Made by a program: the position numbers and the translations under genes. A model generated the notes under the pieces. It was not told the DNA's origin. It ran no database searches and saw nothing but the letters and a program-made list of their open reading frames with translations. This document shows, one piece after another, positions 1 to 9,254 of a stretch of DNA of 64,000 nt. How positions within the stretch are numbered: position 1 is the first letter of the stretch; each line of letters starts with the position of its first letter. This DNA comes from Semisulcospira habei (taxonomy: Eukaryota; Mollusca; Gastropoda; Semisulcospiridae), in assembly GCA_036245525.1 (NCBI GenBank), contig BTPG01000005.1, positions 120,302,417-120,366,416 of the forward strand, written 5' to 3'.

Positions 1-83
1 AGAGTTCCTTAAAGAAAAACCACTATCCAGGTACTGAGAGCCAAAGCTCTGTTGCATGTTGATGAATCCTGTATCATGTGCAG

Positions 84-162
84 ACGCCAAGGATGAGAAG
101 AAGGAAGTGAAAAAGGAGCCAGCCACAGACACTAAGGATGAGAGCAAGCCAGCAGACAAGAG
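84..162 (+). CDS. Exon of an unidentified Lys/Glu-rich protein (third from last)
   Basis: The exon is bounded by an AG acceptor at 82-83 and a GT donor at 163-164. It starts with the last two bases of a codon and ends two bases into the next. It encodes 25 full codons of highly charged sequence (many K, E, D with P and T) and no recognisable domain. The phase fits the next exon at 610 exactly. It belongs to a gene whose body lies left of the window. The acidic/basic low-complexity tail resembles C-terminal tails of chaperones and proteasome or RNA-binding proteins, but I cannot name the family. Confidence 0.6.
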
Positions 163-185
163 GTATGCGAGCAAATGGCTAACGA

Positions 186-400
186 TTAACCCACTTAGCC
201 CCGATACCCTGCAGCAGGAGATGGATCCACCATGATAATTCAAGGGTAGTGTCAGATTTGCTTGGTGCTTTAAGGCACCAAGCTAATCTGACACTACCCT
301 TGAATTATCATGGTCGATTTATCTCCTGTAACTGGTGCTTACGTTGTTAGGTGACGCCTCCAGAATTTTGGAAAAGCAGCAATGGAGCTAAATGGGTTAA
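186..400. mobile_element. Palindromic MITE, family A, copy 1
   Basis: The unit begins TTAACCCA and ends TGGGTTAA. Inside is a long hairpin whose arms read towards a central GGTGCTT/AAGGCACC and contain AATTCAAGGGTAGTG on one side and CACTACCCTTGAATT on the other. About 215 bp, no coding capacity. It sits in the intron between 162 and 610. Confidence 0.75.
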
Positions 401-609
401 CACATTCAAGTCATGTCAAAGTCAGATATGTGGCCATTTGCCCAAATTCGCCACATCAGGTGGAATACTTATTTTGTATATTGTTTTTTTTATTTTCTGT
501 TATGTTTTTGAAATAACAAATCCTATTGTTCGAGGCATGGTTTCATGGTGTGAATGGATTGTTTTTATTGTCAAGGTATAAACTGATTGTGCTAAGATTG
601 TCTTTGCAG

Positions 610-656
610 TGAGGAGAAAGAAAAGACAGAGACTGCAGCAACAGCAGAGAAGAAAG
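610..656 (+). CDS. Penultimate exon of the same Lys/Glu-rich protein
   Basis: The 47 nt exon follows a pyrimidine-rich acceptor ending TTTGCAG at 603-609 and precedes a GTAATG donor at 657. It supplies the last base of a codon split with exon 84-162, 15 whole codons rich in Glu, Lys, Thr and Ala, and the first base of the codon finished at 2172. The three phases agree, which is the main evidence that these small exons are real and belong together. Confidence 0.6.
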
Positions 657-899
657 GTAATGCACATCTTTTTGGCTCACGTGCGAAGCAAAAGTGAGTA
701 TGTTCTGGGCCAGTGGTTGTCTGTCCACCGTTGTCCGTGGTAAACTTTAACGTTGGCATTTTCTATTTAAGCTGCAGTCTTCAAACTTGGCCTAAGGATA
801 CTTTGTGGCAAGACCTTTCTAAACATACCAATTTCAGTGACTTCTCACCTAGGTCAAGGTCACATGGGATCAGGAAATATAATTATCAAAAATAGCTAT

Positions 900-1360
900 T
901 TTGGGACATAATTTATTTTTTCTCAAATACTATTCACAACTTCAAACCCAAACTTGGTACAAAGATACCTGATGGTAAGACGTAGATCCCTTGGAAAGGT
1001 CAAGGGTAACAAGAGCTCAGGAAATAGGTCCAAAATAGTGATATTTTTTACAAAAGATGTTTTTTTCTCAAAATACTATAAACAACTTCACACCCAAACT
1101 TGGTACAAAGATACCTGATTGTAAGACCTTTCTGTGTATACTAATTTGGTTGATCCCTCGGAAAGGTCAAGGGTCACAAGAGCTCAAGAAAAGGGTCCAA
1201 AATAGCCATATTTTGACAAAAGATATTTTTTCTCAAATACTATTCACAACTTCAAACCCACACTTGCTACAGAGATACAATCATGATGGTAAGACCTATC
1301 TATGCATACTAATTTGGATGATCCCTCTGAAAGGTCAAGGGTCATAAGAGCTCAGGAAAT
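900..1360. repeat. Degenerate tandem repeat, about 150 bp unit, three copies
   Basis: The block CTCAAATACTATTCACAACTTCAAACCCA recurs near 922, 1071 and 1221 (shifts of about 149-150 bp), each followed by an AAAGATACCTGAT-like stretch, a TAAGACC stretch and AAGGTCAAGGGT(C/A)ACAAGAGCTCA. A more diverged fourth piece lies at 1440-1560. It is intronic, with no ORF worth reporting. Confidence 0.6.
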
Positions 1361-1779
1361 AGGTTATTGTCAGACGTGTGGATCGGTCTTACAAGTGTCA
1401 TACAAGGGCTTTGCCTTTCTTGTATAGAATTGTAGTTACTATCAATAGTTTTGCAAACTTTTCAATCAAATTTGGCACAAAGGTAGCTGATGATGATAAG
1501 ACCTTCCTATGTATACTATTAGTGGACTCATCGCAAAGGTCAAGGGTGTTTGACATATGTGTGAAAACTGATTAAATTTTGAGAAAACAGATTCTGCTGA
1601 GCCATCCCTTTACTTATTCATAATTGTCACAAAGGTCACACATGTAGATCGGTCATACACGTGAGCCATAAGGGATTTGCCTTTCTTGTTTGTATTTGTA
1701 CAGTGCATCAGATAACAAGAAAGCCCTTATGGCTCACAATTGTAAGCAGTTATTTTCAGAATTTGCAGGCATCACCTAC

Positions 1780-1878
1780 CAGTTGCAGGAGATGGATCAG
1801 CCAACTAGCTAATNTGGCACTACTCTTTATCATGGTCGATCCATCTCCTACTGTGGTGCATTGGGGCTAAATGGGTTA
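1780..1878. mobile_element. Palindromic MITE, family A, truncated
   Basis: It shows GCAGGAGATGGATC, a damaged centre and CATGGTCGATCCATCTCCT, ending ATGGGTTAA. The left third is missing. The sequence contains the only ambiguous base I noticed (N at 1814). Confidence 0.6.
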
Positions 1879-2171
1879 AATTGGATTATTGTTCAGTTTC
1901 CTGTAGCTTTAGCCACATAGCCTGGACATATTGAGCCCAAACATCAAAATTCGCATATTTTTTTGAAGACTAAATTCAGGTCAGTGAACAGGTTGGCATC
2001 CTAGAGGTGCTAAGCTGTACTAGCACCACCCTTGAGCCTTTATGGTCAATTAGTAGCTAGCTTTAGAATTATATGGATGAACAGCTGATATTGTTGAACG
2101 TTTGGGCTTCAGTTGGGGTGGCTGTTATTGAAAACTAAATATTTATTTCCTCTCCACATTTTCTTTTCCAG

Positions 2172-2257
2172 ATACCCCTGCTCCTAAGCAGGAGCCTGCA
2201 GCTGAGACGAAAGAGTCCGAATCTATGTCTCAAGAACCACAGAAGATGGACCATTGA
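2172..2257 (+). CDS. Terminal exon of the Lys/Glu-rich protein with stop codon
   Basis: The acceptor TTCTTTTCCAG ends at 2171. The exon adds 27 residues rich in Pro, Glu, Lys, Gln and Ser and stops at TGA 2255-2257; the tail ends ...QEPQKMDH. The 3' untranslated region probably runs to near an ATTAAA signal at 2816. The gene converges on the minus-strand SPEF2-like gene whose stop is at 3688, leaving about 1.4 kb for both 3' ends. Function is unknown; the tail is probably disordered. Confidence 0.62.
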
Positions 2258-2323
2258 TCTCATCGTACTTGTGTGCAAACTACAAAAATCCATCATACAT
2301 TTTAAGAGGCAAGATATTTAAAC

Positions 2324-2405
2324 TTTTCATCAGCAAAAGGCATAGATCCTCATGAGCCCCTACAATTGCAGGGGCTTATGAGGATCTATACCTCTTACTA
2401 GCACA
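2324..2405. repeat. Hairpin repeat, family B
   Basis: AGATCCTCATGAGCCCC and GGGGCTTATGAGGATCT form the arms of a hairpin around a short CAATTG-containing loop, flanked by AGCAAAAGGCAT on the left and CCTCTTACTAG on the right. Related copies lie at 22785-22852, 43484-43542 and 45318-45383. It lies in the 3' untranslated region of the plus-strand gene. Confidence 0.6.
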
Positions 2406-2815
2406 CTTTACATTTGGGGTTTTGTTTTATGGGAAGGAAGGGCCCACCGGTTTTTAACTTTTGGATGACGAGTTAAATCGGGGGGCCTTTGGCATCAAAC
2501 TTGCTGGGTTTCTTATTGTATTTCAGTTGTTCACCATTCAATTTTGTTAACAATCTCATGCTTACACTTGAAGAAAACTATGCCATCAACTTATTTGTGT
2601 GCTTTGTGCTAACCTAGATTTGCGCAGATATTTTCAGTTTGGTCTGTGTGAATGATATGTGGTTGTTTGAGAATGCATTGTTAAGAGACGATTACAGAGT
2701 TGAGCTGTTCTGTTTGTTGTGCATTTTGACTTGTTTACATTGTAATTTCTGCATTGGTAAAAAACACACTAAAGAAGTGAATTGAATTTTTTTGTCTTGT
2801 GAGATGCAGCTAAAT

Positions 2816-2821
2816 ATTAAA
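2816..2821 (+). promoter_or_regulatory. Candidate polyadenylation signal ATTAAA
   Basis: This is the only close match to a poly(A) hexamer about 560 bp after the TGA at 2255. The interval 2258-2815 shows no ORF and contains a palindromic repeat (2324-2405), so it is best read as 3' untranslated region. Confidence 0.35.
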
Positions 2822-2947
2822 CAAATCACACCAAACTTCATAGTTTTATCTCATTTCTTTTTGTAAATGATGATAAGTTGAAATGAAAGTGTGCATGTAC
2901 AGGTTATACACTGCAATGTTTTCAAAGAAAAACGCTAAATGTTACAG

Positions 2948-3107
2948 TTCAGCCTGGATGCACTACAGCAGAAGTTTGTCGGCGCCAAGCTAATCTGACA
3001 CTACCCTTAAATTATCATGGTCAATCCATTTCCTGCAACTGGTGCATAGTGGTTAGATGATGCCACAAAAATTTGAGAAATACGGCCTTGGGGTTAAACG
3101 AGTTAAA
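2948..3107. mobile_element. Palindromic MITE, family A, truncated left arm
   Basis: The right arm is intact: GGCGCCAAGCTAATCTGACA, then TTATCATGGTCAATCCATTTCCTGC and a degraded tail ending AAACGAGTTAAA. The left arm has lost most of its sequence. Confidence 0.6.
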
Positions 3108-3502
3108 AACATCCCTTTGCATGAGTGTTTAGCGGTTGAAAATGTTCCATCACTTTAATTAATTATATCCTGACAAAAGGCAATTTTCAACTGAATATAT
3201 TTACACAAATGTATAATCAAATGTTTGAATATACAATTCATCCTTGCAAAAAATATCATATTATCTTCATTGTACTTTTTTTTTAACAAAAACAAAATTA
3301 CACTACAAGCTGGAACAGAAATCTGTACATATTGTAAACAATAATATTGTTGGGTCCACAAATAAACCATGCTATAAAATTGGTTTGAAGGTTGAGAATC
3401 TTAAACTGTTCAAACCCAACCAGAAGAAAAAACCAGATCTGTCTGGGCATTAATATAACATAGCTATAGAATCTGGTTCCCTCAATTTTCATAAGGCGAG
3501 GC

Positions 3503-3556
3503 CCCCCCCCCCCCCCCCCCCCCCCCACCAAAAAAAAAAAAAAAAAAAAAAAAAAT
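3503..3556. repeat. Poly(C) then poly(A) tract
   Basis: A run of about 26 C, broken near its end, is followed by a run of about 28 A. Open frames across it (poly-Gly or poly-Phe) are artefacts of the homopolymers. Confidence 0.9.
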
Positions 3557-3687
3557 TCACGTAATATATTTAAATATTTCAATCTGTTTCTTAAAAACTG
3601 TATATCCTGGTGTAAAAGTTCATTGTCCATCTGTCTTGTCTCCATTTCCTTGAAGTGTCTTCCTTTCCAGTTCTTTACTGTGTCTGT

Positions 3688-3750
3688 TTAGTCCATCGTT
3701 TTCAGGCTTGTCAGATCCACATGCTCGTTTATCAGTATTCCTTTTAGATC
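3688..3750 (-). CDS. SPEF2: SPEF2-like protein, terminal exon with stop
   Basis: On the minus strand the acceptor TGTGTTTCAG is followed by 20 codons and TAA (3690-3688). The peptide DLKGILINEHVDLTSLKTMD closes the gene. It begins in phase 0, as the exon at 5188-5313 requires. SPEF2 is a large axonemal protein of the central-pair C1 projection needed for sperm flagella and motile cilia. The assignment rests on the whole exon chain, strongest in the exons at 62533, 45107 and 44049; this short exon alone would not be diagnostic. Confidence 0.6.
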   Translation of the reverse strand, partial: DLKGILINEHVDLTSLKTMD

Positions 3751-3774
3751 CTGAAACACATATCAAAACATGTT

Positions 3775-3988
3775 TAACCCATTCAGCCCTGACACACTAC
3801 AGCAGGAGATGGATCGACCATGATAAATCAAGGGTAGTGCCAGATTACCTTGGCGCCTGTCGGCGCAAAGCTAATTTTGCACTGCCCTTGAATTATCATG
3901 GTCGATCCATCTCCTGCAACTCGTGCATAGTCATTGGATGATGCCTCCAAAATTTGGGAAATACGGCCGTCAGGCTGAATGAGTTTAA
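3775..3988. mobile_element. Palindromic MITE, family A, near full length
   Basis: It begins TTAACCCATTCAGCCCTGAC and ends GGCTGAATGAGTTTAA. The arms CATGATAAATCAAGGGTAGTG and the matching TTATCATGGTCGATCC flank a GGCGCC core. It lies 24 bp from the acceptor side of the last SPEF2-like exon. Confidence 0.75.
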
Positions 3989-4017
3989 CCTTTTCATCTT
4001 GATACATAATGCATGAA

Positions 4018-4574
4018 ATTAATTTCACTATGCTAGTTCCAGGGTGGTGCCTCAGGCGCCAAGCTATTCTGGTGCCACCGTTGAACTAAAATGGTTGATC
4101 TCTCTCCTAATCTGTAATGTAGCCTTCATAGGACAATATGTGCATTTTACAAGTCAGCCTGAGGACGTAATGGGTTAAGACACTGAGCCCTGAAGTCAAC
4201 ATTCCAAATATGAGTTGTCATCTGATCACTCCAACACAGTTAAAGGATAAAAGGTCGACCATGATCGTTACAAGGTGGTGCCAGGAGAGCTTGGCACCTT
4301 TGAACAATCATGGTCAAGCCATATCCTGCAATGTGTCAGGGCTGAATGGGGGTCAGTTATATTTATTTTTTATTAACCCATGACATCCCGAGTTTGATCT
4401 TGTAAAATTTGCTCATTGCCCTATGAGGGCTACATTACAGATTAGGAGATAGATCAACTGTTTTAGTTCATGGGTGGTGCCAGAATAACTTAGCGCCAAG
4501 CTATTCTGACACCACCCTTGAACTATCAGTCAAATTTATTTCAAGCAATGGTGTATCAGGATGATATGGGTTAA
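4018..4574. mobile_element. Cluster of three degenerate MITEs related to family A
   Basis: Three adjacent hairpin units are visible: 4018-4177 (CTATTCTGG variant, ends ATGGGTTAA), 4241-4350 (short, with CCATGATCG and ATCATGGTC arms) and 4374-4574 (begins TTAACCCATGACATCCC, ends ATATGGGTTAA). They share the TTAACCC ends and the AGCTTGG(C/T)(G/A)CC centre but differ in arm sequence, so they are a sister subfamily. Confidence 0.6.
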
Positions 4575-4646
4575 TTAATATTTTTGTTACTTATTTCACA
4601 TCATAGATAATAGATACCACACACCCCATGCAATCAAGGTGTGTCC

Positions 4647-4696
4647 TATCAAAGACAGCATGTGATATACTGTCTTTGGTCATATGATAGGATGCT
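4647..4696. repeat. Short hairpin
   Basis: CCTATCAAAGACAG and CTGTCTTTGGTCATATGATAGG face each other around CATGTGATATA. This is a perfect inverted core of about 13 bp with imperfect outer arms. No coding content. Confidence 0.5.
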
Positions 4697-4779
4697 CAAT
4701 CATGCCTTCATACTGTAGAATAATTCAATCCATACCAAAAAGGTGACTGCCAAGTGTGTAAAATGCAAAGTACCCAACT

Positions 4780-5107
4780 GAGAAAGAAACACGCTTAGAA
4801 AAGATATTAATATTGCGGATATTTACCCTTTTTCAAAATAGACAAACACACGCGCGCACTTACACTCTTGTACCTTATGTTCAGTTTCTCTTTGAGTCTC
4901 TTATGAGCTTTTTGTTGACGTCATTTTTATTTTACTTCTTTTTTAAATAAATTTTACGTCACATCTTTCAGTTGCTATATTCCTTCTGCGATAAATGATA
5001 AGTAGTGACTGATCTCTCTATTTGTTTGTCTATTTTGAAAATGGGTATTTACCCAAAATATTAATAAATTGTGTTGTAACTGGCTTTTCTAAGCTTGTTT
5101 CTTTCTC
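4780..5107. mobile_element. MITE with 24 bp terminal inverted repeats
   Basis: The left end GAGAAAGAAACACGCTTAG is matched in inverse by CTAAGCTTGTTTCTTTCTC at the right end (23 of 24 bp identical over 4780-4803 and 5084-5107). Subterminal ATATTTACCC and GGGTATTTACCC pieces are also inverted. About 330 bp, non-coding. I could not define a target duplication. Confidence 0.55.
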
Positions 5108-5187
5108 CATTTGGTAATTCTTCTTCATACTGCAGTGATTTTCATTTGCATCAAGACATAAATACAGTTATAATCCCTGCAGCTCAC

Positions 5188-5313
5188 CAGTGCTTTGAAA
5201 GCCTTGCAGGCGATGACAACATCCTGGATAAAAGGGTGTTCAATCAGAATTTTGTACTGTATGGGCTTCAGAGTCTCGTCTCCAAACTCTGCAAAAACAG
5301 CCGCTAGTTTCTC
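5188..5313 (-). CDS. SPEF2: SPEF2-like protein, penultimate coding exon
   Basis: The 42-codon exon sits between acceptor TTTGCAG (5320-5314) and donor GTGAGC (from 5187), phase 0 at both ends. It encodes a mixed helix-like segment starting EKLAAVFAEFGDETLKPIQY and ending ...AFKAL. Alternating hydrophobic and charged residues and lack of stops through both splice sites support coding. It joins in frame to 5966-6046 upstream and 3688-3750 downstream. A MITE with 24 bp inverted ends (4780-5107) sits only about 80 bp beyond its donor. Confidence 0.7.
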
Positions 5314-5468
5314 CTGCAAAATAAACATTATAAATTTGCGAAAATGGAAGTCATCTTCAGGCAGCATGTCTGTAAATAAGCAAGGCACAACACTTGTGAC
5401 TGAAGTGCACAAATAAGCATACTGTCACTTGTAACAAAGGTTTGGAGGACTATGTTCCTCTTAGTTTG

Positions 5469-5590
5469 ATGGGGAGCTGGGTGGCTCAGTGGTAGAGCAT
5501 TCGACTCTCGTCCCAAAGGTCGTGGATTCGAACCGAGCTGGGGTCAAAATTAGTACAGACCTCTTTTCGGTGCCCCGTCTTTCCTAAAAA
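5469..5590 (+). mobile_element. tRNA-derived SINE fragment
   Basis: GGGGAGCTGGGTGGCTCAGTGGTAGAGC has the shape of a tRNA 5' half with a good A box (TGGCTCAGTGG), and GTGGATTCGAACC downstream resembles a B box. Pairing of the acceptor and T arms is poor and the sequence runs on into a non-tRNA body (GACCTCTTTTCGGTGCCCCG) and an A/T-rich tail, so a SINE is more likely than a functional tRNA gene. Confidence 0.6.
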
Positions 5591-5760
5591 TTTAAGTTTT
5601 TTTTCTATTAGTTTGACACACAGCTATTGTCAACATCTGTGGAAAGTCCCAATGCTATGATGGTTGTCGCTAAAGTCTCAATTTTAAGCTGCTTGAATGG
5701 CAAGAACTTTCAAACATTACAAGTCTTGATATTTTACACTGCATCCCACTATCAACAAAA

Positions 5761-5947
5761 TTAACCCATATAACCCCATGGCCGCATTTCCCAAATTTTG
5801 GAGGCATAATCGGAGGAGATGTATTGACCATGATAATTCAAGGGAAGTGCCAGATTAGCTTGGCGCCTTCAGGCGCCTAGCTAATCTGGCATGACCCTTG
5901 AATTACCATGGTCAATCCATCTCATGCTGTAGGGCGTTGGGGTTAAT
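5761..5947. mobile_element. Palindromic MITE, family A
   Basis: It begins TTAACCCATATAACCCCATG. The arms CCATGATAATTCAAGGG and CCCTTGAATTACCATGG flank GGCGCCTTCAGGCGCC. It ends near GGGGTTAATGAG, about 20 bp from the donor of SPEF2-like exon 5966-6046. Confidence 0.75.
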
Positions 5948-5965
5948 GAGGTGTCTGTAAATTAC

Positions 5966-6046
5966 CTTGGATGTAGCATCCTCAGGATCGTTGGTAGCGC
6001 AGAAACGGTGACTGTCTCCACTTCTTATCTGACTGTGGTGCAGCAC
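5966..6046 (-). CDS. SPEF2: SPEF2-like protein, internal exon
   Basis: The 27-codon exon has acceptor TTTATAACAG (6056-6047) and donor GTAATT from 5965, phase 0 at both ends. It encodes VLHHSQIRSGDSHRFCATND followed by seven residues. It is short, but both splice sites and phases agree with its neighbours. Palindromic MITEs lie in the introns on both sides (5761-5947 and 6125-6303), the nearer one about 20 bp from the donor. Confidence 0.62.
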
Positions 6047-6124
6047 CTGTTATAAACAGAGAAGTTAAAGAATGTCTTTGTGGCCCTACACGCCCTAAGC
6101 ATAACAGGCAGTAATTAAGTGCAA

Positions 6125-6303
6125 TAAACACATATACTGAGGCTAAAAGCTTCAAATTTGTACACTGCCGTATAGTACTTACAGATAAGGATATAGACCA
6201 AGACCTAGACTGCCTAGAGGCACCAAGCTTTTCTGGCACTACCTTTGAACTATTTTAGTCACACTTATTTCACACACTGGTGTATTCCAAATGATAAGGG
6301 TTA
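6125..6303. mobile_element. MITE, family A sister subfamily
   Basis: The left part (ACTGAGGCTAAAAGCTTC ... AAGGATATAGACCAA) is nearly identical to the copy at 44809-45024. The hairpin centre is degraded and the unit ends AAGGGTTAA. Confidence 0.6.
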
Positions 6304-6496
6304 ACCCATTTATCACCAATTCCGCATTTCCCAAATTTTGGAGTTGTTACCCAACGACTATGTAATTGCAGGAGATAGTTCGACCTTGATAATTCAAGGG
6401 AGGTGTCAGATGAGCTTGGTGCCTGAAGGCGCCAAGCTCATCTGGCACTCCCTTGAATTATCATGGCCGATCCATCTCCTGCTGCTAAATGGGTTG
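6300..6496. mobile_element. Palindromic MITE, family A
   Basis: It begins TTAACCCATTTATCACC. The hairpin has arms TTGATAATTCAAGGGAGGTG / CTCCCTTGAATTATCA and a GGTGCCTGAAGGCGCC centre. It ends AAATGGGTT. It abuts the preceding copy, sharing its TTAACCC end. Confidence 0.72.
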
Positions 6497-7153
6497 ACAT
6501 ATTTGTGTAGCAAAAGCATTTTTTTATTATGCTTACAATTTAAATGTCACAGAGAATATACCATACTACAGTAAAAATTACAATAATTCAATTCAGTACA
6601 CTTTATGGAACGCGCGTGCACTCATACGTAGTAGCACTGCCCTCATAATGAATGATGTTCTACGGTCTAAGGAACAAATACTACATACACATATTCTTGA
6701 ACTCCAAGAACTAAATGATAGGTTGGAAGTCATTCCGTTCTGTGAGTTTCAGAGTTGAAGTATCATTACGCGTAAATTTGAAGACACATTTCAGCACCAT
6801 TTGTGTTTGTTATACCTTGTTGACACATCTAATGAACTGTAACAGCAGTTGGGACACGCAGCAACAACATACGTGTAATCGCACATATTTATTCTGCACA
6901 GCATTTAGCATGTCAATATATATTTAGCTGTTTCTCATACTGAAAGTGATGTATTTCTAGAAAGGAGTGGAGTCATTGTCAGGTTACTTGATATAAAGAC
7001 AATGTGTGCTGAACTGGATTCTCCTGTGTCTAAATGAACCATAACCAGACCTGTATGTAGCGTTTCATAACCATCTGTTGCATAAATATTGTCTTTGAAC
7101 AGTTACGGTGGTAGTGGGCCTTTAAATAAAGAGAGACGCAAAGGCAAACCCAC

Positions 7154-7256
7154 CATGAAGAGCGCATCAAGAGGAACAAAAGCCTCGGCAGCCTCGGGGG
7201 GGATTTCGTCTGAAGTCATGGGTGGCTCCACTTGCTCCACCTTCTCCTGGTCCTCG
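7154..7256 (-). CDS. SPEF2: SPEF2-like protein, acidic exon next to the Maverick insertion
   Basis: The exon starts with the third base of a codon after acceptor GATTCCAG (7264-7257) and ends with ATG before donor GTGGGT (from 7153). It codes for an acidic, proline-containing stretch (EDQEKVEQVEPPMTSDEIPP, then mostly Ala, Val, Leu, Phe). The split codon matches the AG left by exon 44049-44200, so these two exons can be joined across about 36.8 kb. The Maverick terminal repeat begins at 7274, only 17 nt upstream of the exon, so its polypyrimidine region is now supplied largely by the transposon end. Confidence 0.68.
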
Positions 7257-7268
7257 CTGGAATCGGGA

Positions 7269-7273
7269 ACAGC
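7269..7273. repeat. Target-site duplication ACAGC, left
   Basis: ACAGC lies directly outside the left end of the Maverick and is repeated at 22710-22714 directly outside the right end. With the neighbouring A the match can be read as six bases, the usual length for Mavericks. Confidence 0.6.
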
Positions 7274-7481
7274 AGAGAAAGACAATAGGAGACCCGTAAG
7301 ACAATGAATTCAATAGAGCCGCATCCATCATTAATTTACGCCATTTTTAATATCAAAATTTTGACCCCAATTTTACCCCCGTTAATTCTGAATCAACCCT
7401 TTGATTTTTTAAAAGTGATGAGTATGACTGATGCGGCCTTATTGATCTGATTATCTTACGGGTCTCCTATTATCTTTCTCT
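7274..7481. repeat. Maverick left terminal inverted repeat
   Basis: The 208 bp repeat is, by my reading, base-for-base the reverse complement of 22502-22709. Its own first 32 and last 32 bases are also inverted copies of each other (AGAGAAAGACAATAGGAGAC and its counterpart, 29 of 32 identical), so each end of the element can fold on itself. Confidence 0.95.
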
Positions 7482-7745
7482 CACCAAGGTCAAGGTCATG
7501 GGCCAAGGTCGTCAAGGACATCAAGGTCAAAGGTCATGGGTCAAGGCCATGGGTCAAGGTCAAAGGTCATGGGTCAAGGTCATGGGTCAAGGTCATGGGT
7601 TAAGGTCACCAAGGTCATGGGTCAAGGGTCAAGGTCATGGGTCAAGGTCATGGGTCAAGGTCACCAAGGTCATGGGTCAAGGTCATGGGTCAAGGTCATG
7701 GGTCAAGGTCACCAAGGTCATGGGTCAAGGTCATGGGTCAAGTCG
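7482..7745 (+). repeat. Minisatellite inside the left Maverick end
   Basis: About 20 units of GGTCATGGGTCAA, with interspersed GGTCACCAA and GGTCAA variants, start directly after the left terminal repeat. Two overlapping open frames through it only reflect the absence of stops in the unit. The right end of the element has no such array. Confidence 0.9.
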
Positions 7746-8797
7746 TCGAGGTCTGGAACCAAAAAATGGTAAAAGTCCGACACCTCATGTCTAAGCTTGA
7801 CCGGTTCTGAAAGACCTCCACCTCAATTCGGGTATGTTATGAATAAACTTAAGCAATTGCCTGCTTATGAGTAGACTGAGGGTCTTGACGTGATCATTTG
7901 CCACGAGCAACGTATAGATTAGCATTTTAGTTTCGAATACTCTGCCGAGCTCATAGGGAATATTTATGAATATAATTGTCGACATAATTTTCAAGCGATA
8001 ATGTCGTCGCTCTTTTGTTTGGCTGAATAGACCTGTCGTCTGCTTACTAATGTTTGTGTTGTTACCCTTGGTACTCAGTGTAGGTAGAAGGGAATTTCCC
8101 CATAGCAGGATTGAAATTGATTAGCAGGTGTCAAGAGCTGTGATCGCCTTACAAAGGGCTTTCTGCTAGCGTGCGAACAGGTGGGTAAACAGGTCATTCT
8201 ATGAAAGGTAGATTTGATAATAAGATAATTACATAGACTGTGTGAGGTTTGTTTGCTTTAACATAGAGACCTTCAGGTGGGACAGGGTCACTACACATGA
8301 CATCACAATTGATTTGTAAGACATTTCAGGCCCACTGCCAAGTGAGTGCCAACCGGCGTTATGTCTTGACTAAAACTGTATTGTTAGTATTCACAATGGT
8401 GAGCCTAAGGTGTTCTATTAGGTTTATAACAGGGGAATGAATACAAATGAAAGCAACATGACACATTCATTGTTTTAAGGCAGTCTCTCAGCAGGTTAGA
8501 GTGACAGGGGTTGTCTCTTAATCTGTGATGCTTGCCATTTATAAGCCCACCCAAATCATTTAATAGCCCAGCAGGAATATAGCAGAAAAGCAGCAGGAAA
8601 AAAAGCATGATTTTAGCGCATGCTGAAACCACGCTTTATACCTACTGGGACAGGGCAAGTCTTGTCTGGGGTAAACTCAAAAACTATTTGGCAATATTGC
8701 TGGAGTGGTGCAAACGTAAAAAGTTACTATTCAGTGTAATTTCCTAGACAACATGATTTTGCTTGATAACAATTATTCTTTTGTTTGTCTAATAAAA
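7746..8797. other. Maverick left non-coding region
   Basis: I see no convincing gene here. Short frames on the minus strand (around 7791-7994 and 8405-8632) lack the A-tract start context of the other Maverick genes and any family resemblance. The region may hold replication or promoter sequence, but nothing identifies such a site. Confidence 0.5.
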
Positions 8798-9163
8798 ATG
8801 ACAGACAGACAAACCCAAGTGTTTGATGTTACAGAATGCTTCAAAGATGTTAAGTGTTTTTATGACTTAAAAACACGTGTGTTTGGACCCAGCTTTAAAC
8901 TCTCATCACCGTCAATAAGGATATACACAACATATGTTACTTTGGAATATTCAGATGGATTACCACGTTATGATTATGAGACTGTTGATCTTAAGACAAA
9001 TGCTTTTAAAGTTTATAATGCTAACAGTGGCCACTTGCGTTGGTTTGAGGTACTGTGTAATGACATATTTAATCAATTAAGAAAACAACATTGTTATATT
9101 GAAAGTGTTACATTCAATAAAGTAATTTTGCACCTGCAGGACAAACACCAGGAAAGTAGTTGA
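8798..9163 (+). CDS. Maverick small protein of unknown function
   Basis: The 121-residue frame starts at the ATG directly after TAATAAAA, the leader seen at other Maverick genes; an in-frame ATG at 8753 lacks this context. The protein begins MTDRQTQVFDVTECF, has no transmembrane segment and appears globular, mixed alpha/beta by composition. It lies 91 bp upstream of the polymerase on the same strand and could be co-regulated with it. I do not recognise the family. A role in replication, such as a terminal-protein helper, is only a guess from position. Confidence 0.7.
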   Translation: MTDRQTQVFDVTECFKDVKCFYDLKTRVFGPSFKLSSPSIRIYTTYVTLEYSDGLPRYDYETVDLKTNAFKVYNANSGHLRWFEVLCNDIFNQLRKQHCYIESVTFNKVILHLQDKHQESS

Positions 9164-9254
9164 CTTGTTTATCATAACTACAGATAATACAGTATTACAT
9201 ATGGTGTGACAGCAGTAATTTTTTTTATTTTATTATTTTGTCGGTCAAATAAAA

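Noticed and set aside
3298..3645. Minus-strand frame with poly-Gly and poly-Phe
   Set aside because: It crosses the poly(C)/poly(A) tract; homopolymer artefact.
5469..5545. A tRNA gene
   Set aside because: A and B boxes are visible but the arms do not pair properly and the sequence continues into a SINE body.
7498..7794. Open frames of 98 and 78 codons (MGQG.. repeats)
   Set aside because: They are translations of the GGTCATGGGTCAA minisatellite; two overlapping frames show the same repeat and there is no A-tract leader.
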